The translations under genes and the position numbers were made by a program. DNA of 64,000 nt from positions 8,192,458-8,256,457 of the forward strand of contig OY754982.1 in NCBI GenBank assembly GCA_963576475.1, written 5' to 3'. Shown here in pieces: positions 12,001 through 24,719 of the stretch (the stretch's first letter is position 1; the number at the start of each line of letters is the position of its first letter). Source of the DNA: Molanna angustata (lineage: Eukaryota; Arthropoda; Insecta; Trichoptera; Molannidae). The notes beneath the pieces are model-generated. The model made no database searches. It was not told the DNA's origin and worked only from the letters and a program-made list of their open reading frames with translations.

Positions 12001-15000
12001 GAAAATGCTCTCGCGTTCTTTAGAACAAAATTTATCTGCTTTTTTTAAAATATTTCATACAACATAAGCATTCTTCACTATACTGCATTAATAGTTTGTT
12101 TATCTTAACATAAAAATATACTATCGGAAGAAAATTTACATTCCTGATAGTAACATTTAGTATGAATAAAAATGTAATTAGATAAATTTCTATGTATGGA
12201 AAAGTTCAGTAATTTGATTTCATGTTATAATGTAAAGAGCTTGAACATAGAACTGATTAGCTTTCCATAAATAACAAAAAAAATCTTCATATGATATCAC
12301 CTGTCAAAATTTGGAAAATGCTCTCGCGTTCTTTAGAACAAAATTTATCTGCTTTTTTTAAAATATTTCATACAACATAAGCATTCTTCACTATACTGCA
12401 TTAATAGTTTGTTTATCTTAACATAAAAATATACTATCGGAAGAAAATTTACATTCCTGATAGTAACATTTAGTATGAATAAAAATGTAATTAGATAAAT
12501 TTCTATGTATGGAAAAGTTCAGTAATTTGATTTCATGTTATAATGTAAAGAGCTTGAACATAGAACTGATTAGCTTTCCATAAATAACAAAAAAAATCTT
12601 CATATGATATCACCTGTCAAAATTTGGAAAATGCTCTCGCGTTCTTTAGAACAAAATTTATCTGCTTTTTTTTAAATATTTCATACAACATAAGCATTCT
12701 TCACTATACTGCATTAATAGTTTGTTTATCTTAACATAAAAATATACTATCGGGAGAAAATTTATATTCCTGATAGTAACGTTTAGTATGAATAAAAATG
12801 TAATTAGATAAATTTCTATGTATGGAAAAGTTCAGTAATTTGATTTCATGTTATAATGTAAAAAGCTTGAACATAGAACTGATTAGCTTTCCATAAACAA
12901 CAAAAAAAATCTTCATATGATATCACCTGTCAAAATTTGGAAAATGCTCTCGCGTTCTTTAGAACAAAATTTATCTGCTTTTTTTAAAATATTTCATACA
13001 ACATAAGCATTCTTCACTATACTGCATTAATAGTTTGTTTATCTTAACATAAAAATATACTATCGGAAGAAAATTTACATTCCTGATAGTAACATTTAGT
13101 ATGAATAAAAATGTAATTAGATAAATTTCTATGTATGGAAAAGTTCAGTAATTTGATTTCATGTTATAATGTAAAGAGCTTGAACATAGAACTGATTAGC
13201 TTTCCATAAATAACAAAAAAAATCTTCATATGATATCACCTGTCAAAATTTGGAAAATGCTCTCGCGTTCTTTAGAACAAAATTTATCTGCTTTTTTTTA
13301 AATATTTCATACAACATAAGCATTCTTCACTATACTGCATTAATAGTTTGTTTATCTTAACATAAAAATATACTATCGGAAGAAAATTTATATTCCTGAT
13401 AGTAACGTTTAGTATGAATAAAAATGTAATTAGATAAATTTCTATGTATGGAAAAGTTCAGTAATTTGATTTCATGTTATAATGTAAAAAGCTTGAACAT
13501 AGAACTGATTAGCTTTCCATAAACAACAAAAAAAATCTTCATATGATATCACCTGTCAAAATTTGGAAAATGCTCTCGCGTTCTTTAGAACAAAATTTAT
13601 CTGCTTTTTTTAAAATATTTCATACAACATAAGCATTCTTCACTATACTGCATTAATAGTTTGTTTATCTTAACATAAAAATATACTATCGGAAGAAAAT
13701 TTACATTCCTGATAGTAACATTTAGTATGAATAAAAATGTAATTAGATAAATTTCTATGTATGGAAAAGTTCAGTAATTTGATTTCATGTTATAATGTAA
13801 AGAGCTTGAACATAGATCTGATTAGCTTTCCATAAATAACAAAAAAAATCTTCATATGATATCACCTGTCAAAATTTGGAAAATGCTCTCGCGTTCTTTA
13901 GAACAAAATTTATCTGCTTTTTTTTAAATATTTCATACAACATAAGCATTCTTCACTATACTGCATTAATAGTTTGTTTATCTTAACATAAAAATATACT
14001 ATCGGAAGAAAATTTATATTCCTGATAGTAACATTTAGTATGAATAAAAATGTAATTAGATAAATTTCTATGTATGGAAAAGTTCAGTAATTTGATTTCA
14101 TGTTATAATGTAAAAAGCTTGAACATAGAACTGATTAGCTTTCCATAAACAACAAAAAAAATCTTCATATGATATCACCTGTCAAAATTTGGAAAATGCT
14201 CTCGCGTTCTTTAGAACAAAATTTATCTGCTTTTTTTAAAATATTTCATACAACATAAGCATTCTTCACTATACTGCATTAATAGTTTGTTTATCTTAAC
14301 ATAAAAATATACTATCGGAAGAAAATTTACATTCCTGATAGTAACATTTAGTATGAATAAAAATGTAATTAGATAAATTTCTATGTATGGAAAAGTTCAG
14401 TAATTTGATTTCATGTTATAATGTAAAGAGCTTGAACATAGAACTGATTAGCTTTCCATAAATAACAAAAAAAATCTTCATATGATATCACCTGTCAAAA
14501 TTTGGAAAATGCTCTCGCGTTCTTTAGAACAAAATTTATCTGCTTTTTTTAAAATATTTCATACAACATAAGCATTCTTCACTATACTGCATTAATAGTT
14601 TGTTTATCTTAACATAAAAATATACTATCGGAAGAAAATTTATATTCCTGATAGTAACGTTTAGTATGAATAAAAATGTAATTAGATAAATTTCTATGTA
14701 TGGAAAAGTTCAGTAATTTGATTTCATGTTATAATGTAAAAAGCTTGAACATAGAACTGATTAGCTTTCCATAAACAACAAAAAAAATCTTCATATGATA
14801 TCACCTGTCAAAATTTGGAAAATGCTCTCGCGTTCTTTAGAACAAAATTTATCTGCTTTTTTTAAAATATTTCATACAACATAAGCATTCTTCACTATAC
14901 TGCATTAATAGTTTGTTTATCTTAACATAAAAATATACTATCGGAAGAAAATTTACATTCCTGATAGTAACATTTAGTATGAATAAAAATGTAATTAGAT

Positions 15001-18000
15001 AAATTTCTATGTATGGAAAAGTTCAGTAATTTGATTTCATGTTATAATGTAAAGAGCTTGAACATAGAACTGATTAGCTTTCCATAAATAACAAAAAAAA
15101 TCTTCATATGATATCACCTGTCAAAATTTGGAAAATGCTCTCGCGTTCTTTAGAACAAAATTTATCTGCTTTTTTTTAAATATTTCATACAACATAAGCA
15201 TTCTTCACTATACTGCATTAATAGTTTGTTTATCTTAACATAAAAATATACTATCGGAAGAAAATTTATATTCCTGATAGTAACATTTAGTATGAATAAA
15301 AATGTAATTAGATAAATTTCTATGTATGGAAAAGTTCAGTAATTTGATTTCATGTTATAATGTAAAAAGCTTGAACATAGAACTGATTAGCTTTCCATAA
15401 ACAACAAAAAAAATCTTCATATGATATCACCTGTCAAAATTTGGAAAATGCTCTCGCGTTCTTTAGAACAAAATTTATCTGCTTTTTTTAAAATATTTCA
15501 TACAACATAAGCATTCTTCACTATACTGCATTAATAGTTTGTTTATCTTAACATAAAAATATACTATCGGAAGAAAATTTACATTCCTGATAGTAACATT
15601 TAGTATGAATAAAAATGTAATTAGATAAATTTCTATGTATGGAAAAGTTCAGTAATTTGATTTCATGTTATAATGTAAAGAGCTTGAACATAGAACTGAT
15701 TAGCTTTCCATAAATAACAAAAAAAATCTTCATATGATATCACCTGTCAAAATTTGGAAAATACTCTTGCGTTCTTTAAAACAAAATTTATGTGCTTTTT
15801 TAAAAATATTTCATACAACATAAGCATTCTTCACTATACTGCATTAATAGTTTGTCTATCTTAACATAAAAATATACTATCGGAAGAAAATTTATATTCC
15901 TGATAGTAACATTTAGTATGAATAAAAATGAAATTAGATAAATTTCTATGTATGGAAACGTTTAGTAATTTGATTTCATGTTATAATGTAAAGAGCTTGA
16001 ACATAGAACTGATTAGCTTTCCATAAATAACAAAAAAAATCTTCATATGATATCACCTGTCAAAATTTGGAAAATGCTCTCGCGTTCTTTAGAACAAAAT
16101 TTATCTGCTTTTTTTTAAATATTTCATACAACATAAGCATTCTTCACTATACTGCATTAATAGTTTGTTTATCTTAACATAAAAATATACTATCGGAAGA
16201 AAATTTATATTCCTGATAGTAACGTTTAGTATGAATAAAAATGTAATTAGATAAATTTCTATGTATGGAAAAGTTCAGTAATTTGATTTCATGTTATAAT
16301 GTAAAAAGCTTGAACATAGAACTGATTAGCTTTCCATAAACAACAAAAAAAATCTTCATATGATATCACCTGTCAAAATTTGGAAAATGCTCTCGCGTTC
16401 TTTAGAACAAAATTTATCTGCTTTTTTTAAAATATTTCATACAACATAAGCATTCTTCACTATACTGCATTAATAGTTTGTTTATCTTAACATAAAAATA
16501 TACTATCGGAAGAAAATTTACATTCCTGATAGTAACATTTAGTATGAATAAAAATGTAATTAGATAAATTTCTATGTATGGAAAAGTTCAGTAATTTGAT
16601 TTCATGTTATAATGTAAAGAGCTTGAACATAGAACTGATTAGCTTTCCATAAATAACAAAAAAAATCTTCATATGATATCACCTGTCAAAATTTGGAAAA
16701 TGCTCTCGCGTTCTTTAGAACAAAATTTATCTGCTTTTTTTAAAAATATTTCATACAACATAAGCATTCTTCACTATACTGCATTAATAGTTTGTTTATC
16801 TTAACATAAAAATATACTATCGGAAGAAAATTTACATTCCTGATAGTAACATTTAGTATGAATAAAAATGTAATTAGATAAATTTCTATGTATGGAAAAG
16901 TTCAGTAATTTGATTTCATGTTATAATGTAAAGAGCTTGAACATAGAACTGATTAGCTTTCCATAAATAACAAAAAAAATCTTCATATGATATCACCTGT
17001 CAAAATTTGGAAAATGCTCTCGCGTTATTTAGAACAAAATTTATCTGCTTTTTTTTAAATATTTCATACAACATAAGCATTCTTCACTATACTGCATTAA
17101 TAGTTTGTTTATCTTAACATAAAAATATACTATCGGAAGAAAATTTATATTCCTGATAGTAACATTTAGTATGAATAAAAATGTAATTAGATAAATTTCT
17201 ATGTATGGAAAAGTTCAGTAATTTGATTTCATGTTATAATGTAAAAAGCTTGAACATAGAACTGATTAGCTTTCCATAAACAACAAAAAAAATCTTCATA
17301 TGATATCACCTGTCAAAATTTGGAAAATGCTCTCGCGTTCTTTAGAACAAAATTTATCTGCTTTTTTTAAAATATTTCATACAACATAAGCATTCTTCAC
17401 TATACTGCATTAATAGTTTGTTTATCTTAACATAAAAATATACTATCGGAAGAAAATTTACATTCCTGATAGTAACATTTAGTATGAATAAAAATGTAAT
17501 TAGATAAATTTCTATGTATGGAAAAGTTCAGTAATTTGATTTCATGTTATAATGTAAAGAGCTTGAACATAGAACTGATTAGCTTTCCATAAATAACAAA
17601 AAAAATCTTCATATGATATCACCTGTCAAAATTTGGAAAATGCTCTCGCGTTCTTTAGAACAAAATTTATCTGCTTTTTTTAAAATATTTCATACAACAT
17701 AAGCATTCTTCACTATACTGCATTAATAGTTTGTTTATCTTAACATAAAAATATACTATCGGAAGAAAATTTACATTCCTGATAGTAACATTTAGTATGA
17801 ATAAAAATGTAATTAGATAAATTTCTATGTATGGAAAAGTTCAGTAATTTGATTTCATGTTATAATGTAAAGAGCTTGAACATAGAACTGATTAGCTTTC
17901 CATAAATAACAAAAAAAATCTTCATATGATATCACCTGTCAAAATTTGGAAAATGCTCTCGCGTTCTTTAGAACAAAATTTATCTGCTTTTTTTTAAATA

Positions 18001-19022
18001 TTTCATACAACATAAGCATTCTTCACTATACTGCATTAATAGTTTGTTTATCTTAACATAAAAATATACTATCGGAAGAAAATTTATATTCCTGATAGTA
18101 ACGTTTAGTATGAATAAAAATGTAATTAGATAAATTTCTATGTATGGAAAAGTTCAGTAATTTGATTTCATGTTATAATGTAAAAAGCTTGAACATAGAA
18201 CTGATTAGCTTTCCATAAACAACAAAAAAAATCTTCATATGATATCACCTGTCAAAATTTGGAAAATGCTCTCGCGTTCTTTAGAACAAAATTTATCTGC
18301 TTTTTTTAAAATATTTCATACAACATAAGCATTCTTCACTATACTGCATTAATAGTTTGTTTATCTTAACATAAAAATATACTATCGGAAGAAAATTTAC
18401 ATTCCTGATAGTAACATTTAGTATGAATAAAAATGTAATTAGATAAATTTCTATGTATGGAAAAGTTCAGTAATTTGATTTCATGTTATAATGTAAAGAG
18501 CTTGAACATAGAACTGATTAGCTTTCCATAAATAACAAAAAAAATCTTCATATGATATCACCTGTCAAAATTTGGAAAATGCTCTCGCGTTCTTTAGAAC
18601 AAAATTTATCTGCTTTTTTTAAAATATTTCATACAACATAAGCATTCTTCACTATACTGCATTAATAGTTTGTTTATCTTAACATAAAAATATACTATCG
18701 GAAGAAAATTTACATTCCTGATAGTAACATTTAGTATGAATAAAAATGTAATTAGATAAATTTCTATGTATGGAAAAGTTCAGTAATTTGATTTCATGTT
18801 ATAATGTAAAGAGCTTGAACATAGAACTGATTAGCTTTCCATAAATAACAAAAAAAATCTTCATATGATATCACCTGTCAAAATTTGGAAAATGCTCTTG
18901 CGTTCTTTAAAACAAAATTTATCTGCTTTTTTTAAAATATTTCATACAACATAAGCATTCTACACCATACTGCATTAAAAGTTTGTCTATCTTATCATAA
19001 AAATATACTATCGGAAGAAAAA
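9060..19022 (+). repeat. Satellite array 1, ~313-bp monomer, about 32 copies
   Basis: A fixed point in the monomer (CACTATACTGC) recurs at 9261, 9574, 9887, 10199, 10511, 10824, 11137, 11450, 11763 and so on to 18963, spacing 312-313 bp. Monomers are AT-rich, share GATATCACCTGTCAAAATTT and ACTATCGGAAGAAAATTT, and encode nothing. The first copy or two next to the head are clearly diverged, while central copies are almost identical, the profile expected from homogenisation by unequal exchange. The last copy breaks off at about 19022, just before an unrelated ~30-bp stretch and head module 2. Confidence 0.97.
11954..18540 (+). repeat. Higher-order repeat region (dimers and trimers of the 313-bp monomer)
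   Basis: A variant monomer marked by GTAAAAAGCTTG plus CCATAAACAAC (usual form GTAAAGAGCTTG and CCATAAATAAC) has its ATAAACAAC at 11954, 12893, 13519, 14145, 14771, 15397, 16336, 17276 and 18215. The spacings are 939, 626, 626, 626, 626, 939, 940 and 939, that is 3,2,2,2,2,3,3,3 monomers. Linked variants (CTTTTTTTTAAATATTT; GTAACGTTTAG) travel with the same phase. Confidence 0.9.
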
Positions 19023-19054
19023 TTATATACTAGAAAAAACAGTTTATTATTATT

Positions 19055-19740
19055 ACTCTCCACACTATGGAATAGGGGAGAGTCATGATTTCGCAAAATT
19101 TAAGCGTATTTTTTTTACATCAATTTCTCAATGGGTATCATGTAGAGAATGCACACTATGAGTTTCGTCGTGATGTGTTTGTGTGTATGGCGTATACGCT
19201 GTACGCCGTACGCCGTACGCCGTACGCCGTAGCATTTATCTTTTTTGTGTCCTCTCTACAGCCCAAACTATAAGTCTGATCGACTTCATATTAACATCAT
19301 ATGTGTAAAGTGCAAAGACCTAGAGCTGATTAGTTTTCCATAGACAACTTTTGATTTCTTCTCTATGAATTCATCATTTACGTTGTTTTTTTTTTGTGTC
19401 CTCTCTGCAGCCCAAACTATAAGTCCGATTGACTTCATATTGATATCACATGTGTTAAGTCCATAAACTTAGAGCTGATTAGTTTTCCATAGACAACGGT
19501 TCATTTTTTCCCAATGTTTCTTTATGATTTCATCTATTAAAACTGAAAAAATGCTCTCACGACCTGGAAATTAGAGATATTTTAATTTGGTTTCAACTAA
19601 TAATACAACACCAAGAATCTTCATAAAATTGTATTCAAAGTTGGTCAATGTTAAAAGAAAAATATTCAACGGTTTCAAAAATTATATTTTATTTAATGGA
19701 TATTTGTATGAAACTTATATGTAACAAGAGAATTTTTTTA
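19055..19740 (+). repeat. Head module 2 of the satellite element
   Basis: Nearly identical to 8373-9060 at a constant offset of 10682 bp. An example of the few differences is ACTAATAATAC at about 19608 against ACTATTTATAC at 8928. Homology begins exactly at ACTCTCCACAC. The 30 bp to its left (TACTAGAAAAAACAG, then a TTA run) are unrelated to the left flank of module 1, so the boundary is a real terminus and not an alignment artefact. Confidence 0.9.
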
Positions 19741-22700
19741 TATTTGGCAATGTTCAGTTCATTGATTTCATATTGATATAAGAATATTAATAGCTTGAAC
19801 TTAGAACTGATTAGCTTTTCATAGATATCATAAAATTTCTTCATATGATATCACGTGTCAACATTGTCAAAATGCTCTAACGCTCTTTGAAACAAAATTT
19901 ATCTGCTTTTTTTAAAATATTTCATACAACATAAGCAGTCTTCACTATACTGCATTAATAGTTTGTCTATCTTAACATAAAAATATACTATCGGAAGAAA
20001 ATTTATATTCCTGTTAGTAACATTTAGTATGAATAAAAATGTAATTAGATAAATTTCTATTTATGGAAACGTTCAGTAATTTGATTTCATGTTATAATGT
20101 AAAGAGCTTGAACATAGAACTGATTAGCTTTCCATAAATAACAAAAAAAATCTTCATATGATATCACCTGTCAAAATTTGGAAAATGCTCTCGCGTTCTT
20201 TAGAACAAAATTTATCTGCTTTTTTTAAAATATTTCATACAACATAAGCATTCTTCCCTATACTCCATTAATAGTTTGTCTATCTTAACATAAAAATATA
20301 CTATCGGAAGAAAATTTATATTCCTGATAGTAACATTTAGTATGAATAAAAATGTAATTAGATAAATTTCTATGTATGGAAAAGTTCAGTAATTTGATTT
20401 CATGTTATAATGTAAAGAGCTTGAACATAGAACTGATTAGCTTTCCATAAATAACAAAAAAAATCTTCATATGATATCACCTGTCAAAATTTGGAAAATG
20501 CTCTCGCGTTCTTTAGAACAAAATTTATCTGCTTTTTTTTAAATATTTCATACAACATAAGCATTCTTCACTATACTGCATTAATAGTTTGTTTATCTTA
20601 ACATAAAAATATACTATCGGAAGAAAATTTATATTCCTGATAGTAACATTTAGTATGAATAAAAATGTAATTAGATAAATTTCTATGTATGGAAACGTTC
20701 AGTAATTTGATTTCATGTTATAATGTAAAGAACTTGAACATAGAACTGATTAGCTTTCCATAAATCAAAAAAAAATCTTCATATAATATCACGTGTCAAA
20801 ATTTTGAAAATGCCTTCGCGTTCTTTAAAACAAAATTTATCTGCTTTTTTTAAAATATTTCATACAACATAAGCATTCTTCACTATACTGCATTAATAGT
20901 TTGTTTATCTTAACATAAAAATATACTATCGGAAGAAAATTTATATTCCTGATAGTAACATTTAGTATGAATAAAAATGTAATAAGATAAATTTCTATGT
21001 ATGGAAAAGTTCAGTAATTTGATTTCATGTTATAATGTAAAGAGCTTGAACATAGAACTGATTAGCTTTCCATAAATAACAAAAAAAATCTTCATATGAT
21101 ATCACCTGTCAAAATTTGGAAAATGCTCTCGCGTTCTTTAGAACAAAATTTATCTGCTTTTTTTTAAATATTTCATACAACATAAGCATTCTTCACTATA
21201 CTGCATTAATAGTTTGTTTATCTTCACATAAAAATATACTATCGGAAGAAAATTTACATTCCTGATAGTAACATTTAGTATGAATAAAAATGTAATTAGA
21301 TAAATTTCTATGTATGGAAAAGTTCAGTAATTTGATTTCATGTTATAATGTAAAGAGCTTGAACATAGAACTGATTAGCTTTCCATAAATAACAAAAAAA
21401 TCTTCATATGATATCACGTGTCAAAATTTTGAAAATGCTCTCGCGTTCTTTAAATCAAAATTTATCTGCTTTTTTAAAAATATTTCATACAACATAAGCA
21501 TTCTTCACTATACTGCATTAATAGTTTGTCTATCTTAACATAAAAATATACTATCGGAAGAAAATTTATATTCCTGATAGTAACATTTAGTATGAATAAA
21601 AATGTAATTAGATAAATTTCTATGTATGGAAACGTTCAGTAATTTGATTTCATGTTATTATGTAAAGAGCTTGAACATAGAACTGATTAGCTTTCCATAA
21701 ATAACAAAAAAATTCTTCATATAATATCACGTGTCAAAATTTTGAAAATGCTCTCGCGTTCTTTAAAACAAAATTTATCTGCTTTTTTTAAAATATTTCA
21801 TACAACATAAGGATTCTTCACTATACTGCATTAATAGTTTGTTTATCTTAACATAAAAATATACTATCGGAAGAAAATTTATATTCCTGATAGTAACATT
21901 TAGTATGAATAAAAATGTAATTAGATAAATTTCTATGTATGGAAACGTTCAGTAATTTGATTTCATGTTATAATGTAAAGAGCTTGAACATTGAACTGAT
22001 TAGCTTTCCATAAATAACAAAAAAATCTTCATATGATATCACGTGTCAAAATTTTGAAAATGCTCTCGCGTTCTTTAAATCAAAATTTATCTGCTTTTTT
22101 AAAAATATTTCATACAACATAAGCATTCTTCACTATACTGCATTAATAGTTTGTTTATCTTAACATAAAAATATACTATCGGAAGAAAATTTATATTCCT
22201 GGTAGTAACATTTAGTATGAATAAAAATGTAATTAGATAAATTTCTATGTATGGAAAAGTTCAGTAATTTGATTTCATGTTATAATGTAAAGAGCTTGAA
22301 CATAGAACTGATTAGCTTTCCATAAATAACAAAAAAATTCTTCATATGATATCACCTCTCCAAATTTGGAAAATGCTCTCGCGTTCTTTAGAACAAAATT
22401 TATCTGCTTTTGTTAAAATATTTCATACAACATAAGCATTCTTCCCTATACTGCATTAATAGTTTGTCTATCTTAACATAAAAATATACTATCGGAAGAA
22501 AATTTATATTCCTGATAGTAACATTTAGTATGAATAAAAATGTAATTAGATAAATTTCTATGTATGGAAACGTTCAGTAATTTGATTTCATGTTATAATG
22601 TAAAGAGCTTGAACATAGAACTGATTAGCTTTCCATAAATAACAAAAAAATTCTTCATATGATATCACCTGTCAAAATTTGGAAAATACTCTTGCGTTCT

Positions 22701-24090
22701 TTAAAACAAAATTTATCTGCTTTTTTAAAAATATTTCATACAACATAAGCATTCTTCACTATACTGCATTAATAGTTTGTTTATCTTAACATAAAAATAT
22801 ACTATCGGAAGAAAATTTATATTCCTGATAGTAACATTTAGTATGAATAAAAATGTAATTAGATAAATTTCTATGTATGGAAACGTTCAGTAATTTGATT
22901 TCATGTTATAATGTAAAGAGCTTGAACATAGAACTGATTAGCTTTCCATAAATAACAAAAAAATCTTCATATGATATCACGTGTCAAAATTTTGAAAATG
23001 CTCTCGCGTTCTTTAAATCAAAATTTATCTGCTTTTTTTAAAATATTTCATACAACATAAGCATTCTTCACTATACTGCATTAATAGTTTGTTTATCTTA
23101 ACATAAAAATATACTATCGGAAGAAAATTTATATTCCTGGTAGTAACATTTAGTATGAATAAAAATGTAATTAGATAAATTTCTATGTATGGAAAAGTTC
23201 AGTAATTTGATTTCATGTTATAATGTAAAGAGCTTGAACATAGAACTGATTAGCTTTCCATAAATAACAAAAAAATTCTTCATATGATATCACCTGTCAA
23301 AATTTGGAAAATACTCTTGCGTTCTTTAAAACAAAATTTATGTGCTTTTTTAAAAATATTTCATACAACATAAGCATTCTTCACTATACTGCATTAATAG
23401 TTTGTCTATCTTAACATAAAAATATACTATCGGAAGAAAATTTATATTCCTGATAGTAACATTTAGTATGAATAAAAATGAAATTAGATAAATTTCTATG
23501 TATGGAAACGTTTAGTAATTTGATTTCATGTTATAATGTAAAGAGCTTGAACATAGAACTGATTAGCTTTCCATAAATAACAAAAAAATTCTTCATATGA
23601 TATCACCTGTCAAAATTTGGAAAATACTCTTGCGTTCTTTAAAACAAAATTTATGTGCTTTTTTAAAAATATTTCATACAACATAAGCATTCTTCACTAT
23701 ACTGCATTAATAGTTTGTCTATCTTAACATAAAAATATACTATCGGAAGAAAATTTATATTCCTGATAGTAACATTTAGTATGAATAAAAATGAAATTAG
23801 ATAAATTTCTATGTATGGAAACGTTTAGTAATTTGATTTCATGTTATAATGTAAAGAGCTTGAACATAGAACTGATTAGCTTTCCATAAATAACAAAAAA
23901 ATCTTCATATGATATCACGTGTCAAAATTTTGAAAATGCTCTCGCGTTCTTTAAATCAAAATTTATCTGCTTTTTTTAAAATATTTCATACAACATAAGC
24001 ATTCTTCACTATACGGCATTAATAGTTTGTCTATCTTAACATGAAAATATACTATCGTTAGAAAATTTATATTCCTGGTAGTAAAATTTA
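19740..24090 (+). repeat. Satellite array 2, ~313-bp monomer, about 14 copies
   Basis: The fixed point CACTATACTGC (with variants) runs from 19943 to 24007, again at about 313-bp spacing. Its first two monomers carry the same private variants as the first two of array 1 (GCAGTCTTCAC, then CTTCCCTATACTCC). Later monomers mix types seen in array 1. The final monomer decays at about 24067 before the right cap. The change from CTGCATT to CGGCATT at 24016 and other private changes mark it as an edge copy. Confidence 0.95.
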
Positions 24091-24124
24091 GAATGAATAA
24101 AATATTTCATTGTCAATATTTGTG

Positions 24125-24162
24125 GTGTGGAGAGTTTAGTGTTGGCCACAACCCACTCGTTT
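24125..24162 (+). repeat. Right cap of the satellite element
   Basis: GTGTGGAGAGT (24125-24135) is the exact inverse of the 5' 11-mer. It is followed by TTAGT and GTTGGCCACAACCCACTCG, whose inverse starts the two repeats at 7584 and 7786. GTTG-GCCA-CAAC can form only a very short stem. Confidence 0.7.
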
Positions 24163-24165
24163 TTT

Positions 24166-24474
24166 ATTTGTTTTTATTCTTATATCATAGTAACACATTT
24201 AATCCTTCTTCCATCGTTTTTCCTTTTTATTTTCCTCTTCCCTTTATTTCCCGTCACCGGCAAATATGCAATAATTTTTTAATAACATCTTAATTTGTTC
24301 TAATAATGTTTTTATATATTTTGATTATGTTCTTTCTTATTTAGTTTTGTAATGTGTGTGCTTGTATATTATGATTGTCATCTGTGGGCAAATATAATTG
24401 GTCTGTTTATTTTATTCCTTCTGTATATTTTATAAGACTGTGTTTGTCCCTTAAATAAATAAATAAATAAATAG
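24166..24474 (+). repeat. LINE 3' UTR fragment with (AAAT)n tail
   Basis: T-rich sequence ending TGTGTTTGTCCCTTAAAT and then about five AAAT units. The 'GTCCC(T)TAAATAAATAAA' ending is characteristic of 3' ends of insect non-LTR elements. No coding part remains. It abuts the right cap of the satellite element directly. Confidence 0.5.
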
Positions 24475-24499
24475 TACACAGCACATACACAGATATAAT

Positions 24500-24717
24500 A
24501 TAATAATAATAATGAACACTTCCTTGCACCCTGCGCAAGTGGCGAGTTTATTGCCGTATGGCAATTTCTTCCAACTAACCAGTGTTTCCAGCCCAGAGAA
24601 GCAATATTTGCGTGAGAAATAAATTTAAATAAATTTCTCCTCTGCTGGGAATCGAACCCAGGACGCCCGCACAGAAACCGAACGGCTTACCAACTGTGCC
24701 ACGGCGGTCGGCACATT
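24500..24717 (-). mobile_element. tRNA-derived SINE (SINE-C) with LINE-shared tail
   Basis: Read on the minus strand, the head (24717 to about 24650) is tRNA-like, with A box TGGCACAGTTGG and B box GGTTCGATTCC. The body is A/T-rich and the 3' end carries TTGCCATACGGCAATAAACT, GCGCAGGGTGCAAGG and AGTGTTCATTATTATT. That tail is also the 3' end of the LINE at 25520-26205. In SINE/LINE pairs of this kind the shared tail lets the LINE reverse transcriptase copy the SINE. It is not a functional tRNA gene because there is no acceptor-stem partner and a long tail follows. Confidence 0.85.
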
Positions 24718-24719
24718 GA

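Larger units (their letters stand above)
8373..24162 (+). mobile_element. Satellite-bearing composite transposon, DINE-1/Helentron-like in plan (non-coding)
   Basis: Starts with ACTCTCCACAC (8373-8383) after a T-run. It ends with the exact inverse GTGTGGAGAGT (24125-24135), then GTTGGCCACAACCCACTCG before another T-run. Inside, in order: head module 1, 313-bp satellite array 1, head module 2 with the identical 5' boundary (19055), satellite array 2, right cap. Short subterminal inverted repeats, a microsatellite near the 5' side, a central satellite array and flanking T residues match the plan of DINE-1/Helentron-associated elements. No Rep/helicase or other transposase is encoded, so it would be non-autonomous. 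Alternatives are a foldback/TIR element or a chance nesting. The class assignment is inference; the boundaries and arrays are seen directly. Confidence 0.6.

Noticed and set aside
19015..19035. CTAG at the end of array 1 as a canonical Helitron 3' terminus
   Set aside because: No stem-loop precedes it, and the other array ends differently (24067-24135). Kept only as a possibility within the composite-element finding.
9060..24090. Interpretation of the satellite block as a centromere
   Set aside because: The array is short, is bounded by transposon ends, and the probable host order has holocentric chromosomes. Nothing in the sequence supports centromere function.
24650..24717. tRNA-like sequences (also 26340-26412, 51900-51977, 52120-52187, 61725-61745)
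   Set aside because: A and B boxes are present, but acceptor stems do not pair properly and each is followed by a SINE body and tail. They are SINE heads, not tRNA genes.
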